Shown here: in pieces, positions 42,392-51,077 of the stretch
Numbering within the stretch: the first letter of the stretch is position 1
How the letters are laid out: the number at the start of each line of letters is the position of its first letter
Position numbers and translations under genes: made by a program
Assembly (NCBI GenBank): GCA_903922735.1
Contig: CAIXUZ010000056.1
Span: 1-58,036 of the forward strand
Direction: 5' to 3'
Length of the DNA stretch: 58,036 nt
Source of the DNA: an uncultured Verrucomicrobia subdivision 3 bacterium
Lineage (GTDB): Bacteria > Verrucomicrobiota > Verrucomicrobiia > Limisphaerales > UBA11358
Notes under the pieces: model-generated
Databases searched by the model: none
What the model was told of the DNA's origin: nothing
What the model saw: only the letters and a program-made list of their open reading frames with translations

Positions 42392-42898
42392 TCATGGACA
42401 CGCCGCGCCAATCTTTCTGGTCAGCAAATCGCGGAAATAAGCCACTTCTTCCGGCGAGGAGAAAACCCTCTTGGGAATCATTTGCATGATTGGGTCGGAT
42501 TGATAAATCGTGAAGATATCTTTTCCTTCCTTCCACTTCCTAAAAAAATCCCAAGTCTGCTTGGCCTCGCCATATTCAGCCTTCGCAATAACAAACTCTT
42601 CTGTAAACTCATACGAGTATGGCAGCTGCAGAGTTTTTTGCTGCCGAAAAGTCTTTCTGCAACGCCACGGTGTCCAGAAACCAAAAATAAACCCGATATA
42701 AGCAAGTCCTGCAAAAATCCATATGGGAGCGGAGATTTCCCCTGAATTAGCAATCGCCGCTGATGCCGAAATCGCAAGCACTGCAAAAATTAATGTTAAT
42801 AGCAAATATCCAGCCCATTTGATTACTGGTCTCGGGCGCATGTGCAGGAAATTCGCTTTGATGTAATCTTCAGGTGTCAGTTGAATATTAAGTTTCAT
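42392..42898 (-). CDS. YcxB-like membrane protein
   Basis: The 168-aa product has a short N-terminal segment typical of YcxB-like proteins (L-T-P-E-D-Y-I-K-A-N). Two adjacent membrane helices follow (about 27-50 and 56-78). A C-terminal YcxB domain ends the protein (Y-S-Y-E-F-T-E-E-F-V, then I-P-K-R-V-F-S-S-P-E-E-V-A-Y-F-R). The function of the family is unknown. It is convergent with the LysM gene, with a 9-nt gap, and lies downstream of uppP. Composition is more AT-rich than its neighbours. Confidence 0.78.
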   Translation of the reverse strand: MKLNIQLTPEDYIKANFLHMRPRPVIKWAGYLLLTLIFAVLAISASAAIANSGEISAPIWIFAGLAYIGFIFGFWTPWRCRKTFRQQKTLQLPYSYEFTEEFVIAKAEYGEAKQTWDFFRKWKEGKDIFTIYQSDPIMQMIPKRVFSSPEEVAYFRDLLTRKIGAACP

Positions 42899-42925
42899 AA
42901 GCGAACTGGTCCTGTCATTTCCCCA

Positions 42926-43717
42926 TCATTTAATGAACAGCAAAATCCCAATGGCGAGGGCGATGCGGTAAAAGCCGAAGGCATTGAACGTGTGTGTCTG
43001 GACGTAGCGCAACAGCCATTTCACGGCGATGAAGGAGACCGCCGCTGCGACTACCGTGGTCAGCAGCAGCATTCCCCAATCTTCCTTGGGCGCACCGATA
43101 ACCGGATGATGCAGGGTCTTGAAAATCTTCCAGCCGCCCGCCGCCAGCATGGTCGGGATGCCGACGAGGAAGGAAAATTCCGTGGCCGCCGGCCGGCTCA
43201 AGCCGAGCAACAGACAGAACACAATGGTCGCGCCGGAGCGCGAGGTGCCGGGGCAGGTTCCCGCGATGAGCTGGCCGACGGCAACGGCAATGGCGATGGT
43301 CCAGGTGATTTCGGTGCCGGTTTTTTTGCCGCGCAGGAAAAACTCCACGGCGAGAAACGCGAGTCCGCCCAAGAGCAGCGCGATGGCGACGGGCGTAGAG
43401 CTTTCCGGCAGCCTGAACCCTTTTTTATCCAGCACGAAACCGACCGCGCCGGTGATGACAAAGGCGGCGAAGATTTTTTTCAGGTAATCGAGCGTTGCCG
43501 GTTCGCGCCACTCGAAGATGAACTTGTAAATCCGCTCCGGGAACAGCGGCAGCACGGCGATGACGGCACCGCACTGGATGACGATGTTGAAGAGGTCGGA
43601 TTTGTCTACCTTGAGCACATGCTCGGCGACGAGCAGGTGGCCGGTGGAGGAAACCGGAATGAATTCGGTGATGCCCTCGACGAGGCCGAGGATGAGATTG
43701 ATTAACCAGTCAGGCAT
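42926..43717 (-). CDS. uppP: Undecaprenyl-diphosphatase
   Basis: The 263-aa polytopic protein has both family motifs: E-G-I-T-E-F-I-P-V-S-S-T-G-H-L, and P-G-T-S-R-S-G-A-T with the active-site Ser/Arg. BacA/UppP dephosphorylates undecaprenyl pyrophosphate to recycle the lipid carrier for peptidoglycan and surface polysaccharides, and gives bacitracin resistance. About seven hydrophobic segments are visible. It precedes the YcxB-like gene by 27 nt in the same direction. Confidence 0.95.
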   Translation of the reverse strand: MPDWLINLILGLVEGITEFIPVSSTGHLLVAEHVLKVDKSDLFNIVIQCGAVIAVLPLFPERIYKFIFEWREPATLDYLKKIFAAFVITGAVGFVLDKKGFRLPESSTPVAIALLLGGLAFLAVEFFLRGKKTGTEITWTIAIAVAVGQLIAGTCPGTSRSGATIVFCLLLGLSRPAATEFSFLVGIPTMLAAGGWKIFKTLHHPVIGAPKEDWGMLLLTTVVAAAVSFIAVKWLLRYVQTHTFNAFGFYRIALAIGILLFIK

Positions 43718-43873
43718 GAATCATTTGACCGTGAAAACGGCGTGCGGGGCAAGGCGGAAATTTTGTTTGCGACTTCTGCGCCTTTTTGCGGCGACAGGAA
43801 TAGTTAGTCTTCTGACTCTCAGTTTAGCTTGGTGATGTGAACAATAATGCGCCGCCGCGTGCGATTGTTTGTC

Positions 43874-46114
43874 TCATCGCTTCTCTCGGGATGCCCAAAT
43901 GTTTGTTATCGGATAAACCGTGAGTTCTTCAATCATGGCATCGCCTTCGATGGCGAAAGCGGGGCCGATGTCCGTTTGCAGGGAAGCTATCGAATAGGCG
44001 GCTTCACCGCCGTTCCAGAAGCTCTCGACGATGCCGCAATCAATGAGGAAGCGGACGTCAAGGCTTGCGCCAGGATGGAGGACGGTGGCTTGGCTCCCTC
44101 GTTTCAAAGTCTTCGTGGCGGGCTCGTAATTGAAGGTTATATTGCGAAGGTTGAGGTTCAATCCAACAGTTGCCGCCGGGCGTAAGCGCACGACGACATC
44201 CAGTGGACTGTCTTTCGCGAGCGTGGCGAGTTTGGTGTTCGCCTCGGCAGTGGTGGCGTGGCTGAGCTTTATCAGCGGCTTGCCACGCAGGGTGTTGAGT
44301 TCTTCGGCGGGTTCAAAGCAGAGCGTGTCTTCGCCGTTGATGGCTTTCATTTGCAGCAGCAACGGAACACTGGCGCATTGATTGAAAGGTTCGCCTGGGA
44401 ACTGGGTGCCGGCGGCCCAGCCCATCATCACCGGGCGGTCTTTCGGTTCGTTCTGGAAAACGAGCGCGGCGTAGAAGTTGGGGCCGAGGTGTGCGCTACG
44501 CAGTTTGGTGATGGGCGTGAAGGTTTTGCCATCAAAGCGGCCGAGTTGGTAGCCGGATTTGATGTTGATCTGCTCCAGCGCATCCTTCGGCGTGCGATAA
44601 CAGCCGTAGAGCAGCATGAGGTCTTCGCCAGTGATGGCAGACTTCATCGGGATGAATTCGGGGCACTCAAACCAGTTCGGCAGCACGCAGGTTTGCTCCC
44701 AGTGGATCAGATCCTTCGAGCGTAGGAAGTGGTAGCCTGCTTCCTTGCCGCCGACGTAAAGCACCATCACATAGTGCCGTGATGCCTGATGCCAGATGAC
44801 CTTCGGATCGCGATCGCCGTTGCCCATGTTGGGTACCACGGGATTGCCGGCGAAACGTTTCCAAGTTCGACCTCCATCGGACGTGGTGGCGAGGTGTTGA
44901 GAGAAGGGCGTGGTGCCCGCCATGAATATCGCGGGCGCGGGGAGTTTGTTACCCTCATTCAAACTAGGAATCGGCTGCTGCTGCAACACGGTGGTACCGG
45001 AATAGCACTGCCCGGCATCGTTGGGGAAAAGCGCAACGGGCCATTCTTCCCAATGCACGAGGTCTTGGCTCACAGAGTGTCCCCAGTGCATATCGAAGCC
45101 TGCGCCCGTGCCGATGCATGCTGGATTGAACTGATAGAAAATGTGATATAGGCCATTTTGATAGTAGCTACCGTTGATGTCGTTCATCCAGCCTAGGCGC
45201 GGACTGAAATGAAAGCGCGGACGGTTCGGACCGTCGTAAGCATGAGGATCAATGATTTCCTCATCGCTGAACTCCAGATGATCCAACGCTGCGGCATCAT
45301 GCGACTTGATACGCAGCGTAACCTCGCGGCCTTTGAACTCGCGCATATCGGCGGAATACCAGAAATCCGGCCGCTGGCTATCTTTCGCCAGATCGACATT
45401 CATGTAACGCAGCAGTTTGCCATCCGCCTCGATGCTCAGTTTTTCGAGACCTACCCTGGCATATTTTTTGTCGGCGGACGTGTGCTGCATCAGCGGCAAT
45501 TGCAGAAAATCCCCCGCGATGCGCACCGCGCGGGTGCGCTCCGGTGCCGGCGGTGGGGTTGGCTCCACTTTCGACGCCAATGGAATATTGCCTCGCTCAT
45601 CGGACTGCGCGATGTGATCCACATTGATGTGCCCCCAGCCGTCCTTGCGCTCATCCACGATGACGATGGTGGCGGCGCGACCTGCAAACTTCGTCACATC
45701 CCATGCTGCCGGCATGAGCATTTCGCTGCCACCGGGTTTTGTGTTCGGTCCCGTGGCAGTGCGCACGACTTTGCCATCTACGAGTGAATTCATGCACGTC
45801 TCATTTGCCCAACCGCCGCCGCCGATGAGGAAGGTGATAAACTTGCGCTCAATCTTGAACGTCGGGGAGGTCAATGTGCCGATGGATTTGTCACCGCCGA
45901 AATAACTATTCACCAACCCGTGACCAAGGTAACCGCTGACTTCCATCTGTTTGGGCAATGTTCCCTGCGCCGGCCCCGGCCCGAAGGCTTCGCCGGTTGT
46001 CTTCCACGAGCCATAATCCTTGCCCTCGAAGTCGGCGAGGAGAATGTCCGGTTGTTGCGCACAACATCGGGCAACGGCCAGCATCATTGCACTGATGAGA
46101 ATGAGGTTTCTCAT
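43874..46114 (-). CDS. GH32 beta-fructosidase (levanase/invertase type) with N-terminal accessory domain
   Basis: The 746-aa exported enzyme has a signal peptide (L-I-S-A-M-M-L-A-V-A-R-C-C-A). Residues ~22-290 are a beta-rich accessory region with S-Y-F-G-G-D and W-G-H-I-N-V-D-H-I blocks. The GH32 catalytic domain follows, with nucleophile Asp312 in L-G-W-M-N-D-I-N-G, stabiliser Asp436 in R-D-P-K-V and acid/base Glu483 in F-E-C-P-E. It cleaves terminal fructose from sucrose, levan or inulin. It ends a three-gene operon with the PfkB kinase 16 nt upstream and an MFS carrier, which together import and phosphorylate the fructose. Confidence 0.93.
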   Translation of the reverse strand: MRNLILISAMMLAVARCCAQQPDILLADFEGKDYGSWKTTGEAFGPGPAQGTLPKQMEVSGYLGHGLVNSYFGGDKSIGTLTSPTFKIERKFITFLIGGGGWANETCMNSLVDGKVVRTATGPNTKPGGSEMLMPAAWDVTKFAGRAATIVIVDERKDGWGHINVDHIAQSDERGNIPLASKVEPTPPPAPERTRAVRIAGDFLQLPLMQHTSADKKYARVGLEKLSIEADGKLLRYMNVDLAKDSQRPDFWYSADMREFKGREVTLRIKSHDAAALDHLEFSDEEIIDPHAYDGPNRPRFHFSPRLGWMNDINGSYYQNGLYHIFYQFNPACIGTGAGFDMHWGHSVSQDLVHWEEWPVALFPNDAGQCYSGTTVLQQQPIPSLNEGNKLPAPAIFMAGTTPFSQHLATTSDGGRTWKRFAGNPVVPNMGNGDRDPKVIWHQASRHYVMVLYVGGKEAGYHFLRSKDLIHWEQTCVLPNWFECPEFIPMKSAITGEDLMLLYGCYRTPKDALEQINIKSGYQLGRFDGKTFTPITKLRSAHLGPNFYAALVFQNEPKDRPVMMGWAAGTQFPGEPFNQCASVPLLLQMKAINGEDTLCFEPAEELNTLRGKPLIKLSHATTAEANTKLATLAKDSPLDVVVRLRPAATVGLNLNLRNITFNYEPATKTLKRGSQATVLHPGASLDVRFLIDCGIVESFWNGGEAAYSIASLQTDIGPAFAIEGDAMIEELTVYPITNIWASREKR

Positions 46115-46130
46115 GATGCTTTACTTAAAG

Positions 46131-47288
46131 CTAAAGCCGTTCTCCGAGCGTGCCGGCAGCCCAGGCATCGAGCAGCTTCACCATGTTCGCAAAGGAAGCG
46201 GAACGGCCGGAGCGCACAAAATGCCCGCTGGCGCAATTGCCAGCCAGCGCGATGCCAGCGTCATTCAATCCTTTCAGAACCGCGGCCAGACAGCCGGCAC
46301 CGAAATTATCGCCCGCACCCGTCGAGATCAGCGGCTCGCGGCAAAATGGCCCCGGCACATAGACCGTGCCCGCAGCACTGGCACAGGCAGCCCCATTGTT
46401 TGGATGCACGATCACGCGATCCACCGCGATGCGCGACCGCAGGAAGGCCGCGAGTTCCGCCACCGAATCAGCATCCTTGCGACCATGATAAGCGCCGCCG
46501 AAGACTTCTCCCATCTGCCACGCCTCTTTCAGATTGAAACTCAACAGGGTCTGGCACTGGCGAGTGATGGCGGGCATGCGAGCGAGCAATTCTTCCCGAT
46601 CTGCCAATGGGCGGGTCTCAAACTCAGCCAGATCCATAAAGTAATATACTTTTTTGGCGGACACTCCGAGTTGTGCCAGCCGCGTGGCCAGTTGGCTCCA
46701 GATTTCACCGGCGTGGGGCAGCTTGCCCCAGTTGACGGCGCTGATGAAGGCGGCTGTTTGGAGTTCCGCATCCAACGTTGACTGTCCGACGCATTCCAGC
46801 AGGCGTTCCCAAGTGACTTCCGCGCAGGCGGACATGTCATTAAGCATGACCTTGCCGTCAGTGAACTCCAGACAGGTGGTTTGTGCGGCCCGTCCCAAGG
46901 TGTAAAGCCCTTTGGTCTTCTTGCTCAACGCCGCTTGAAAGATGGGCAACACCCCGGGGTGGCCCAATGCTCCCATGTAAGTGACATCAATCTGACCGGC
47001 GTAGATATCATTCAGCGCGGCAGCGAAGAGCGGGCCATTGCCGCCAAATTTGTCGCCCTCATGCCGCACGGGATAGGAAGCGGCAACCCCGGCCGCCGCC
47101 GTCAGCTTCGGGCCAAACTCCGCCATCGATGGGGGAGTTTGCAATCGGACAAATGTGTCGATGAAGCCGTCGAAACCGCACAAGCCGGAGAGCCTAACCG
47201 ATGTGGTGGCAGCGGTCTTCGCCTTAAATTCCTGAATGACGGGGGCGAGCGATTGAACGTCACGATGAATCGTCGTGGTCTTGGACAT
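46131..47288 (-). CDS. PfkB-family carbohydrate kinase, probably fructokinase
   Basis: The 385-aa ribokinase-fold protein has G-F-D-G-F-I-D-T-F near residue 40, G-G-N-G-P-L at the substrate lid, and the anion-hole/catalytic motif S-T-G-A-G-D-N-F-G-A-G (Asp327). It is longer than typical fructokinases (about 300 aa). Fructose is the likely substrate, from its place between an MFS sugar porter (1-nt gap) and a GH32 fructosidase. Sequence alone does not prove this. Confidence 0.87.
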   Translation of the reverse strand: MSKTTTIHRDVQSLAPVIQEFKAKTAATTSVRLSGLCGFDGFIDTFVRLQTPPSMAEFGPKLTAAAGVAASYPVRHEGDKFGGNGPLFAAALNDIYAGQIDVTYMGALGHPGVLPIFQAALSKKTKGLYTLGRAAQTTCLEFTDGKVMLNDMSACAEVTWERLLECVGQSTLDAELQTAAFISAVNWGKLPHAGEIWSQLATRLAQLGVSAKKVYYFMDLAEFETRPLADREELLARMPAITRQCQTLLSFNLKEAWQMGEVFGGAYHGRKDADSVAELAAFLRSRIAVDRVIVHPNNGAACASAAGTVYVPGPFCREPLISTGAGDNFGAGCLAAVLKGLNDAGIALAGNCASGHFVRSGRSASFANMVKLLDAWAAGTLGERL

Positions 47289-47289
47289 A

Positions 47290-48666
47290 TTATTTGGTTT
47301 TCTTGGCGGTTTCAGGTTCGATGCCTAGTTTGTGCTGCATGTCTTCGAGGGAAATGCCTTTGGTTTCAGGCACCATGGTTTTCACCCAGACCAGCTGCAG
47401 CACCATCATGAAGCAAAAGAATAGGAAAATATATCCGGCTCGCTGCGGTTGCTCATTCGCACCCGACAGTTTGACCATCATCGGAAAAACCGTCGTCAGC
47501 AACGCGGCAAAAACCCAGTGCGTGGCGCTGCCCAGCGTCTGGCCTTGGGCGCGATGGCGATTCGGGAAAATCTCCGAGATGAGCACCCATATCACCGCCC
47601 CCTGACCCACCGCGTGCGCGGCGATGAACGCAAAGATGCACGCCGGCACAATGATGTAGTGTTGCGAAAAAAACGCCCATGCCGTCAATCCCAGTGACGC
47701 GATGTAGCCGAACGAACCGATGTAGAGCAGCGTGCGGCGTCCGAGCCGGTCAATCAGCCACAGACCGACGAAGGTGAAAACCAAGTTGGTGATGCCGATG
47801 CCGACGGATTGCAGCAGCGCGGCCTTCTCGCCGAGCCCCGTCAGTTCGAAAATGCGCGGTGCGAAGTAAAGGATGGCGTTGATGCCGGAAAGTTGGTTGA
47901 AGAACGCTACTAGAAACGCGAGGAAAATCGGAATACGCAAGCGCCAGGTCCAGAAGTTGGAGGCCACGGTGTTCTCGGCCCTGGCTGCCGTCATTAATTC
48001 ATCCGCGTGCGCCTCCAGTTTGGCCTGCGAAAAATCTGGTTCAATCAATTTCAACACCGCCAGTCCGGCCGCGCGGTCGCCCTTGCGACTGAGCAACCAG
48101 CGCGGACTTTCCGGCAAAGCCAGACACATCACCGCATAGATAATAGAAGGAATCGCCGCGATGCCCAGCATCCAGCGCCAGGCATGCTCGCCGCCGAAAC
48201 GGGCGATGATGGCGTTCGAGAGAAAAGCGATGACGATGCCAAAGACGATGTTGAACTGGAACATCCCCGCCAGCCGCCCGCGATATGCCGGCGGCGCAAT
48301 CTCCGAAATGTAAAGCGGTGCCGCCACGGTCGAGATGCCGATGCCGATGCCACCAATGACGCGGGCGGCGATGAACATGCCCACCCCGTTGGCAAACGCG
48401 CAACCGAACGCCGAGAGCACATACAGAATGCCGATGAAGAGCAACGTGGGCTTGCGGCCAAATTTGTCAGTAGGCCAACCTCCCAGTAGAGACCCCACCA
48501 CAGTGCCGTAAAGCGCCGAACCCATCGCGAGGCCGTGCATCCCGGCGCTCAAGCCCCAGAGCTTCTGGATGGTTTGCTCCGCGCCGGAGATGACGACGGT
48601 GTCAAAGCCAAACAGGAATCCGGCGAGCGCCGAGGTGATGGACCAGAAGAAAAGACGTGCGTTCAT
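47290..48666 (-). CDS. MFS sugar porter (probable fructose/hexose transporter)
   Basis: The 458-aa, 12-helix major facilitator has sugar-porter signatures. These are G-F-L-F-G-F-D-T-V-V-I-S-G in helix 1, D-K-F-G-R-K-P-T in loop 2-3, P-E-S-P-R-W-L-L after helix 6, Q-L-S-G-I-N-A-I-L-Y in helix 7 and D-R-L-G-R-R-T-L in loop 8-9, ending with P-E-T-K-G. It imports hexose by proton symport. It is the first gene of the fructan operon. Confidence 0.93.
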   Translation of the reverse strand: MNARLFFWSITSALAGFLFGFDTVVISGAEQTIQKLWGLSAGMHGLAMGSALYGTVVGSLLGGWPTDKFGRKPTLLFIGILYVLSAFGCAFANGVGMFIAARVIGGIGIGISTVAAPLYISEIAPPAYRGRLAGMFQFNIVFGIVIAFLSNAIIARFGGEHAWRWMLGIAAIPSIIYAVMCLALPESPRWLLSRKGDRAAGLAVLKLIEPDFSQAKLEAHADELMTAARAENTVASNFWTWRLRIPIFLAFLVAFFNQLSGINAILYFAPRIFELTGLGEKAALLQSVGIGITNLVFTFVGLWLIDRLGRRTLLYIGSFGYIASLGLTAWAFFSQHYIIVPACIFAFIAAHAVGQGAVIWVLISEIFPNRHRAQGQTLGSATHWVFAALLTTVFPMMVKLSGANEQPQRAGYIFLFFCFMMVLQLVWVKTMVPETKGISLEDMQHKLGIEPETAKKTK

Positions 48667-48704
48667 GCAGTGATGTAATTAACAGTTTGGTGTCAGATGA
48701 TTCT

Positions 48705-48732
48705 CGGATTGTGGACTTAGACTCGCAATCCG
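48705..48732. promoter_or_regulatory. Inverted repeat upstream of the fructan operon
   Basis: CGGATTG and CAATCCG flank a 14-bp spacer, 39-66 bp before the MFS start codon. It could be an operator or an mRNA hairpin. The rest of the 202-nt gap (48667-48868) shows nothing else I can support. Confidence 0.35.
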
Positions 48733-48868
48733 TCACTTTGAAAATAAAAATGCCAGTAAATGTGAAGCCGATCGGCTTGCATTGAATCCCATAGTTGGGC
48801 GCGGTCCAATAGCTCTGATTATCTTCCATCCGCGAGAGAATTGACACCCTCTCGACAGCCCTCCGGCA

Positions 48869-49681
48869 TCATTTGGCGGTTTCCTTGGCGACCTTGATTC
48901 CTTCCAGGGCCACCGGATCCTTGGGGTCTAACTTGAGCGCCGACTCGAAGGCGGCGGCGGCTTCAGCAGCATTTCCCTGCGCCGCCAGAATCCGGCCCTG
49001 CAACGAGTGAGCCGCCGCCGTGGGATTTTTTTCCAGACTCTTTTGGATATTGGCGAGAGCTTGATGGTAATTTTTGGTCTGGAATTGTTTCTCGGCCAAT
49101 CTAAGAAACCGGTGGGCCACGGAAGCCTCCCCGCCTAGAACGGCAGCCGTTGGTTTGAGCACCTGTGCCAGCTCGTCGTCGGTGATTTCCTTCAAGGCAT
49201 GGAGGATTTGAGCCCGGATGACCGCGCTATAATTCACCTTGGCAAATGGTTGATAGGCGACAAGCTTGCGGTTTCGGTCGGTGATACCAACCACCGGATG
49301 CAGAACGACACCGAATTTGCCATATAGGGCATCGCCCTGATCAATCAGGACAGGCATGATGAGCCCAACGGACTTGATCTCCGCTTCCACTTTGCTTCTG
49401 GGAATCCGGTCGGAAACCACGGCGCTCCAGTGCACGGGCTTCCCGGCCATTTCTTTTTCGCAGGCGGCAATTTGGGCCAAAGCCTGATTGGAGTGGGACA
49501 ACTCCGGATTGATGAATATGAAAACGCTGACGTTCGTACCGTCCAGCAGGTTTTGCGGCGCACCCGCGAGCGTCGGCAGCGTGACATTCTCAACCACCGC
49601 GCCGATGGGGACGTTGGCAAAAGCCAAAACCGACAGCGACCAAAGCATTCCGCCAGCGGCAAGGTAGGCAAGCCGGCGCAT
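48869..49681 (-). CDS. Exported thioredoxin-fold/TPR protein without CxxC
   Basis: The 270-aa product has a signal peptide (L-A-Y-L-A-A-G-G-M-L-W-S-L-S-V-L-A-F-A-N-V). A peroxiredoxin/TlpA-like domain follows (about 25-165), with L-P-T-L-A-G-A-P-Q-N-L and V-F-I-F-I-N-P-E. It lacks redox cysteines at the usual site. Two or three TPR units end the protein (about 185-265, A-L-A-N-I-Q-K-S-L-E-K-N-P-T-A-A-A). It starts 3 nt after the multiheme cytochrome gene, so the two are one operon. A structural or chaperone role for the cytochrome is an inference. Confidence 0.72.
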   Translation of the reverse strand: MRRLAYLAAGGMLWSLSVLAFANVPIGAVVENVTLPTLAGAPQNLLDGTNVSVFIFINPELSHSNQALAQIAACEKEMAGKPVHWSAVVSDRIPRSKVEAEIKSVGLIMPVLIDQGDALYGKFGVVLHPVVGITDRNRKLVAYQPFAKVNYSAVIRAQILHALKEITDDELAQVLKPTAAVLGGEASVAHRFLRLAEKQFQTKNYHQALANIQKSLEKNPTAAAHSLQGRILAAQGNAAEAAAAFESALKLDPKDPVALEGIKVAKETAK

Positions 49682-49684
49682 AGG

Positions 49685-50899
49685 CTATGGGGACTTGGGC
49701 AAATCGGAGTCGGTTTTCTTTGGAACCAGCGGCACCACGGAATTGGTGTAGCTGCGGGTCAAATGGCAGGTTTGGGCGCAAGAACCACCCGTGGCCGTCT
49801 GGGTAAAGTTCACCTTCAGCATATAACCGGTTTTGCCGTAGGGCACCGCATCGCGGATCTGGTGTTTTTGTTTGGAGGCATGCACCTCATGGCAGGCACG
49901 GCAGGTGCGCCCGCGTTCGTCTTTGTTTACATGGACGTAGTGCAGGTTCTGATCACCGTTGCGGAACTTGGTCAGCGTGGTGGTTTTCGCATCCTTGACC
50001 ATCGACGACTCATGGCAATCGAAGCACAGGTCGTATAACTTAGGATCATAAGGAGAATAGAATTGGGCCGGATACTCCTTGGTCAGGAGCCGGAAGTTGT
50101 TTCCGCCGTGAGGCGTGTGGCAGGCGCTGCAATCCTTGCCCGCCACCGGTCCATGCTGCTCGGGATTTTCAGCCAGCAGCTTTTTCATATTGGTGAGCAC
50201 TTTGCCATCCTGATCCTTGATGCCGTCCTTGCCGTGGCAGCCGACACAGAGATCGTAGGGCAGCCGGGTCAACAGATGTTCCACATTGGCGGCATGGGGA
50301 TTGTGGCAGTTCAGGCATTTGGCATCGCTGGTCAACGCGTCGTGCTTCACCTTGGCGTTGGTCACGAGGTTGCTGATGGCCGTGTGGCAGCTCAAACAGA
50401 GCGCACCGGATTCCTCGACCAGCAATTTGGGCTGCTTGGCATTATGCGGATTGTGGCAACTGACGCAGTTCACCCGGGCGGCAACGTGGCTATACTTCCG
50501 CGCCATGACTTTGCCAAAATCATCATGACAATCCAGACAGAGCGCGTTCACCTGCTTGATAATCGCTCCGGGGTTGGTCCGATCCTTGTTCTGGTGGCAG
50601 AGGCTGCAATCGCCATCCTGATAGGGGCTATGGGCGGAAACCGGCTTTTGCAGATCGGGAATCGGCGTCAGATCGTTTTTGCGCATTTTGGCCACGGGCA
50701 CGGTTTCGTCCTTTTTGGCATCGGCTGCGAGGGTCATGTAACCGCACGCCAGCAACAGCAGACTCAGAAGGGTTGCCCTGATTCCCCTGCCCTTGAAACT
50801 CAGGCGGTGGGTTCTCACGATGACTTTCCCGCCGTTATCTAAAATGTTTTCTGGTTGTGGCACAATATTCCCTTTCGCAGTTGGTCTAGGTTTTGACAA
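49685..50899 (-). CDS. Multiheme c-type cytochrome with doubled CxxCH motifs
   Basis: The 404-aa protein has a membrane-anchor or signal segment near residues 42-60 (A-T-L-L-S-L-L-L-L-A-C-G-Y). Nine C-x-x-C-H heme sites follow: CSLCH, CLDCH, CVSCH, CLSCH, CLNCH, CVGCH, CSACH, CFDCH and CRACH. An unusual C-A-Q-T-C-H (Cx3CH) could hold a tenth. The regular CxxCH-NPH spacing is that of the doubled-CXXCH-motif family found in extracellular or periplasmic electron-transfer chains. It is divergent from the Ser/Thr kinase gene. Electron donor and acceptor are unknown. Confidence 0.9.
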   Translation of the reverse strand: MSKPRPTAKGNIVPQPENILDNGGKVIVRTHRLSFKGRGIRATLLSLLLLACGYMTLAADAKKDETVPVAKMRKNDLTPIPDLQKPVSAHSPYQDGDCSLCHQNKDRTNPGAIIKQVNALCLDCHDDFGKVMARKYSHVAARVNCVSCHNPHNAKQPKLLVEESGALCLSCHTAISNLVTNAKVKHDALTSDAKCLNCHNPHAANVEHLLTRLPYDLCVGCHGKDGIKDQDGKVLTNMKKLLAENPEQHGPVAGKDCSACHTPHGGNNFRLLTKEYPAQFYSPYDPKLYDLCFDCHESSMVKDAKTTTLTKFRNGDQNLHYVHVNKDERGRTCRACHEVHASKQKHQIRDAVPYGKTGYMLKVNFTQTATGGSCAQTCHLTRSYTNSVVPLVPKKTDSDLPKSP

Positions 50900-51077
50900 T
50901 TAACGGCAGACTACCAAAAACTTAAAATAATTCTCACCTTTAATTGAAAAACCCCGCACAATTATTGTGTCTGGATAACAGTGAAAGAAGGCAGAAGAAA
51001 AGAACACTTGCCGATGATGCCGGTTTTAAATGTTTGACGAAACCCGGCCTAGAACGACAACGTCTCTAACGGTGGAC

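Noticed and set aside
48602..48847. 81-codon minus-strand frame upstream of the MFS gene
   Set aside because: It overlaps the MFS gene start and its inverted repeat, and has no recognisable features. More likely it is leader DNA.
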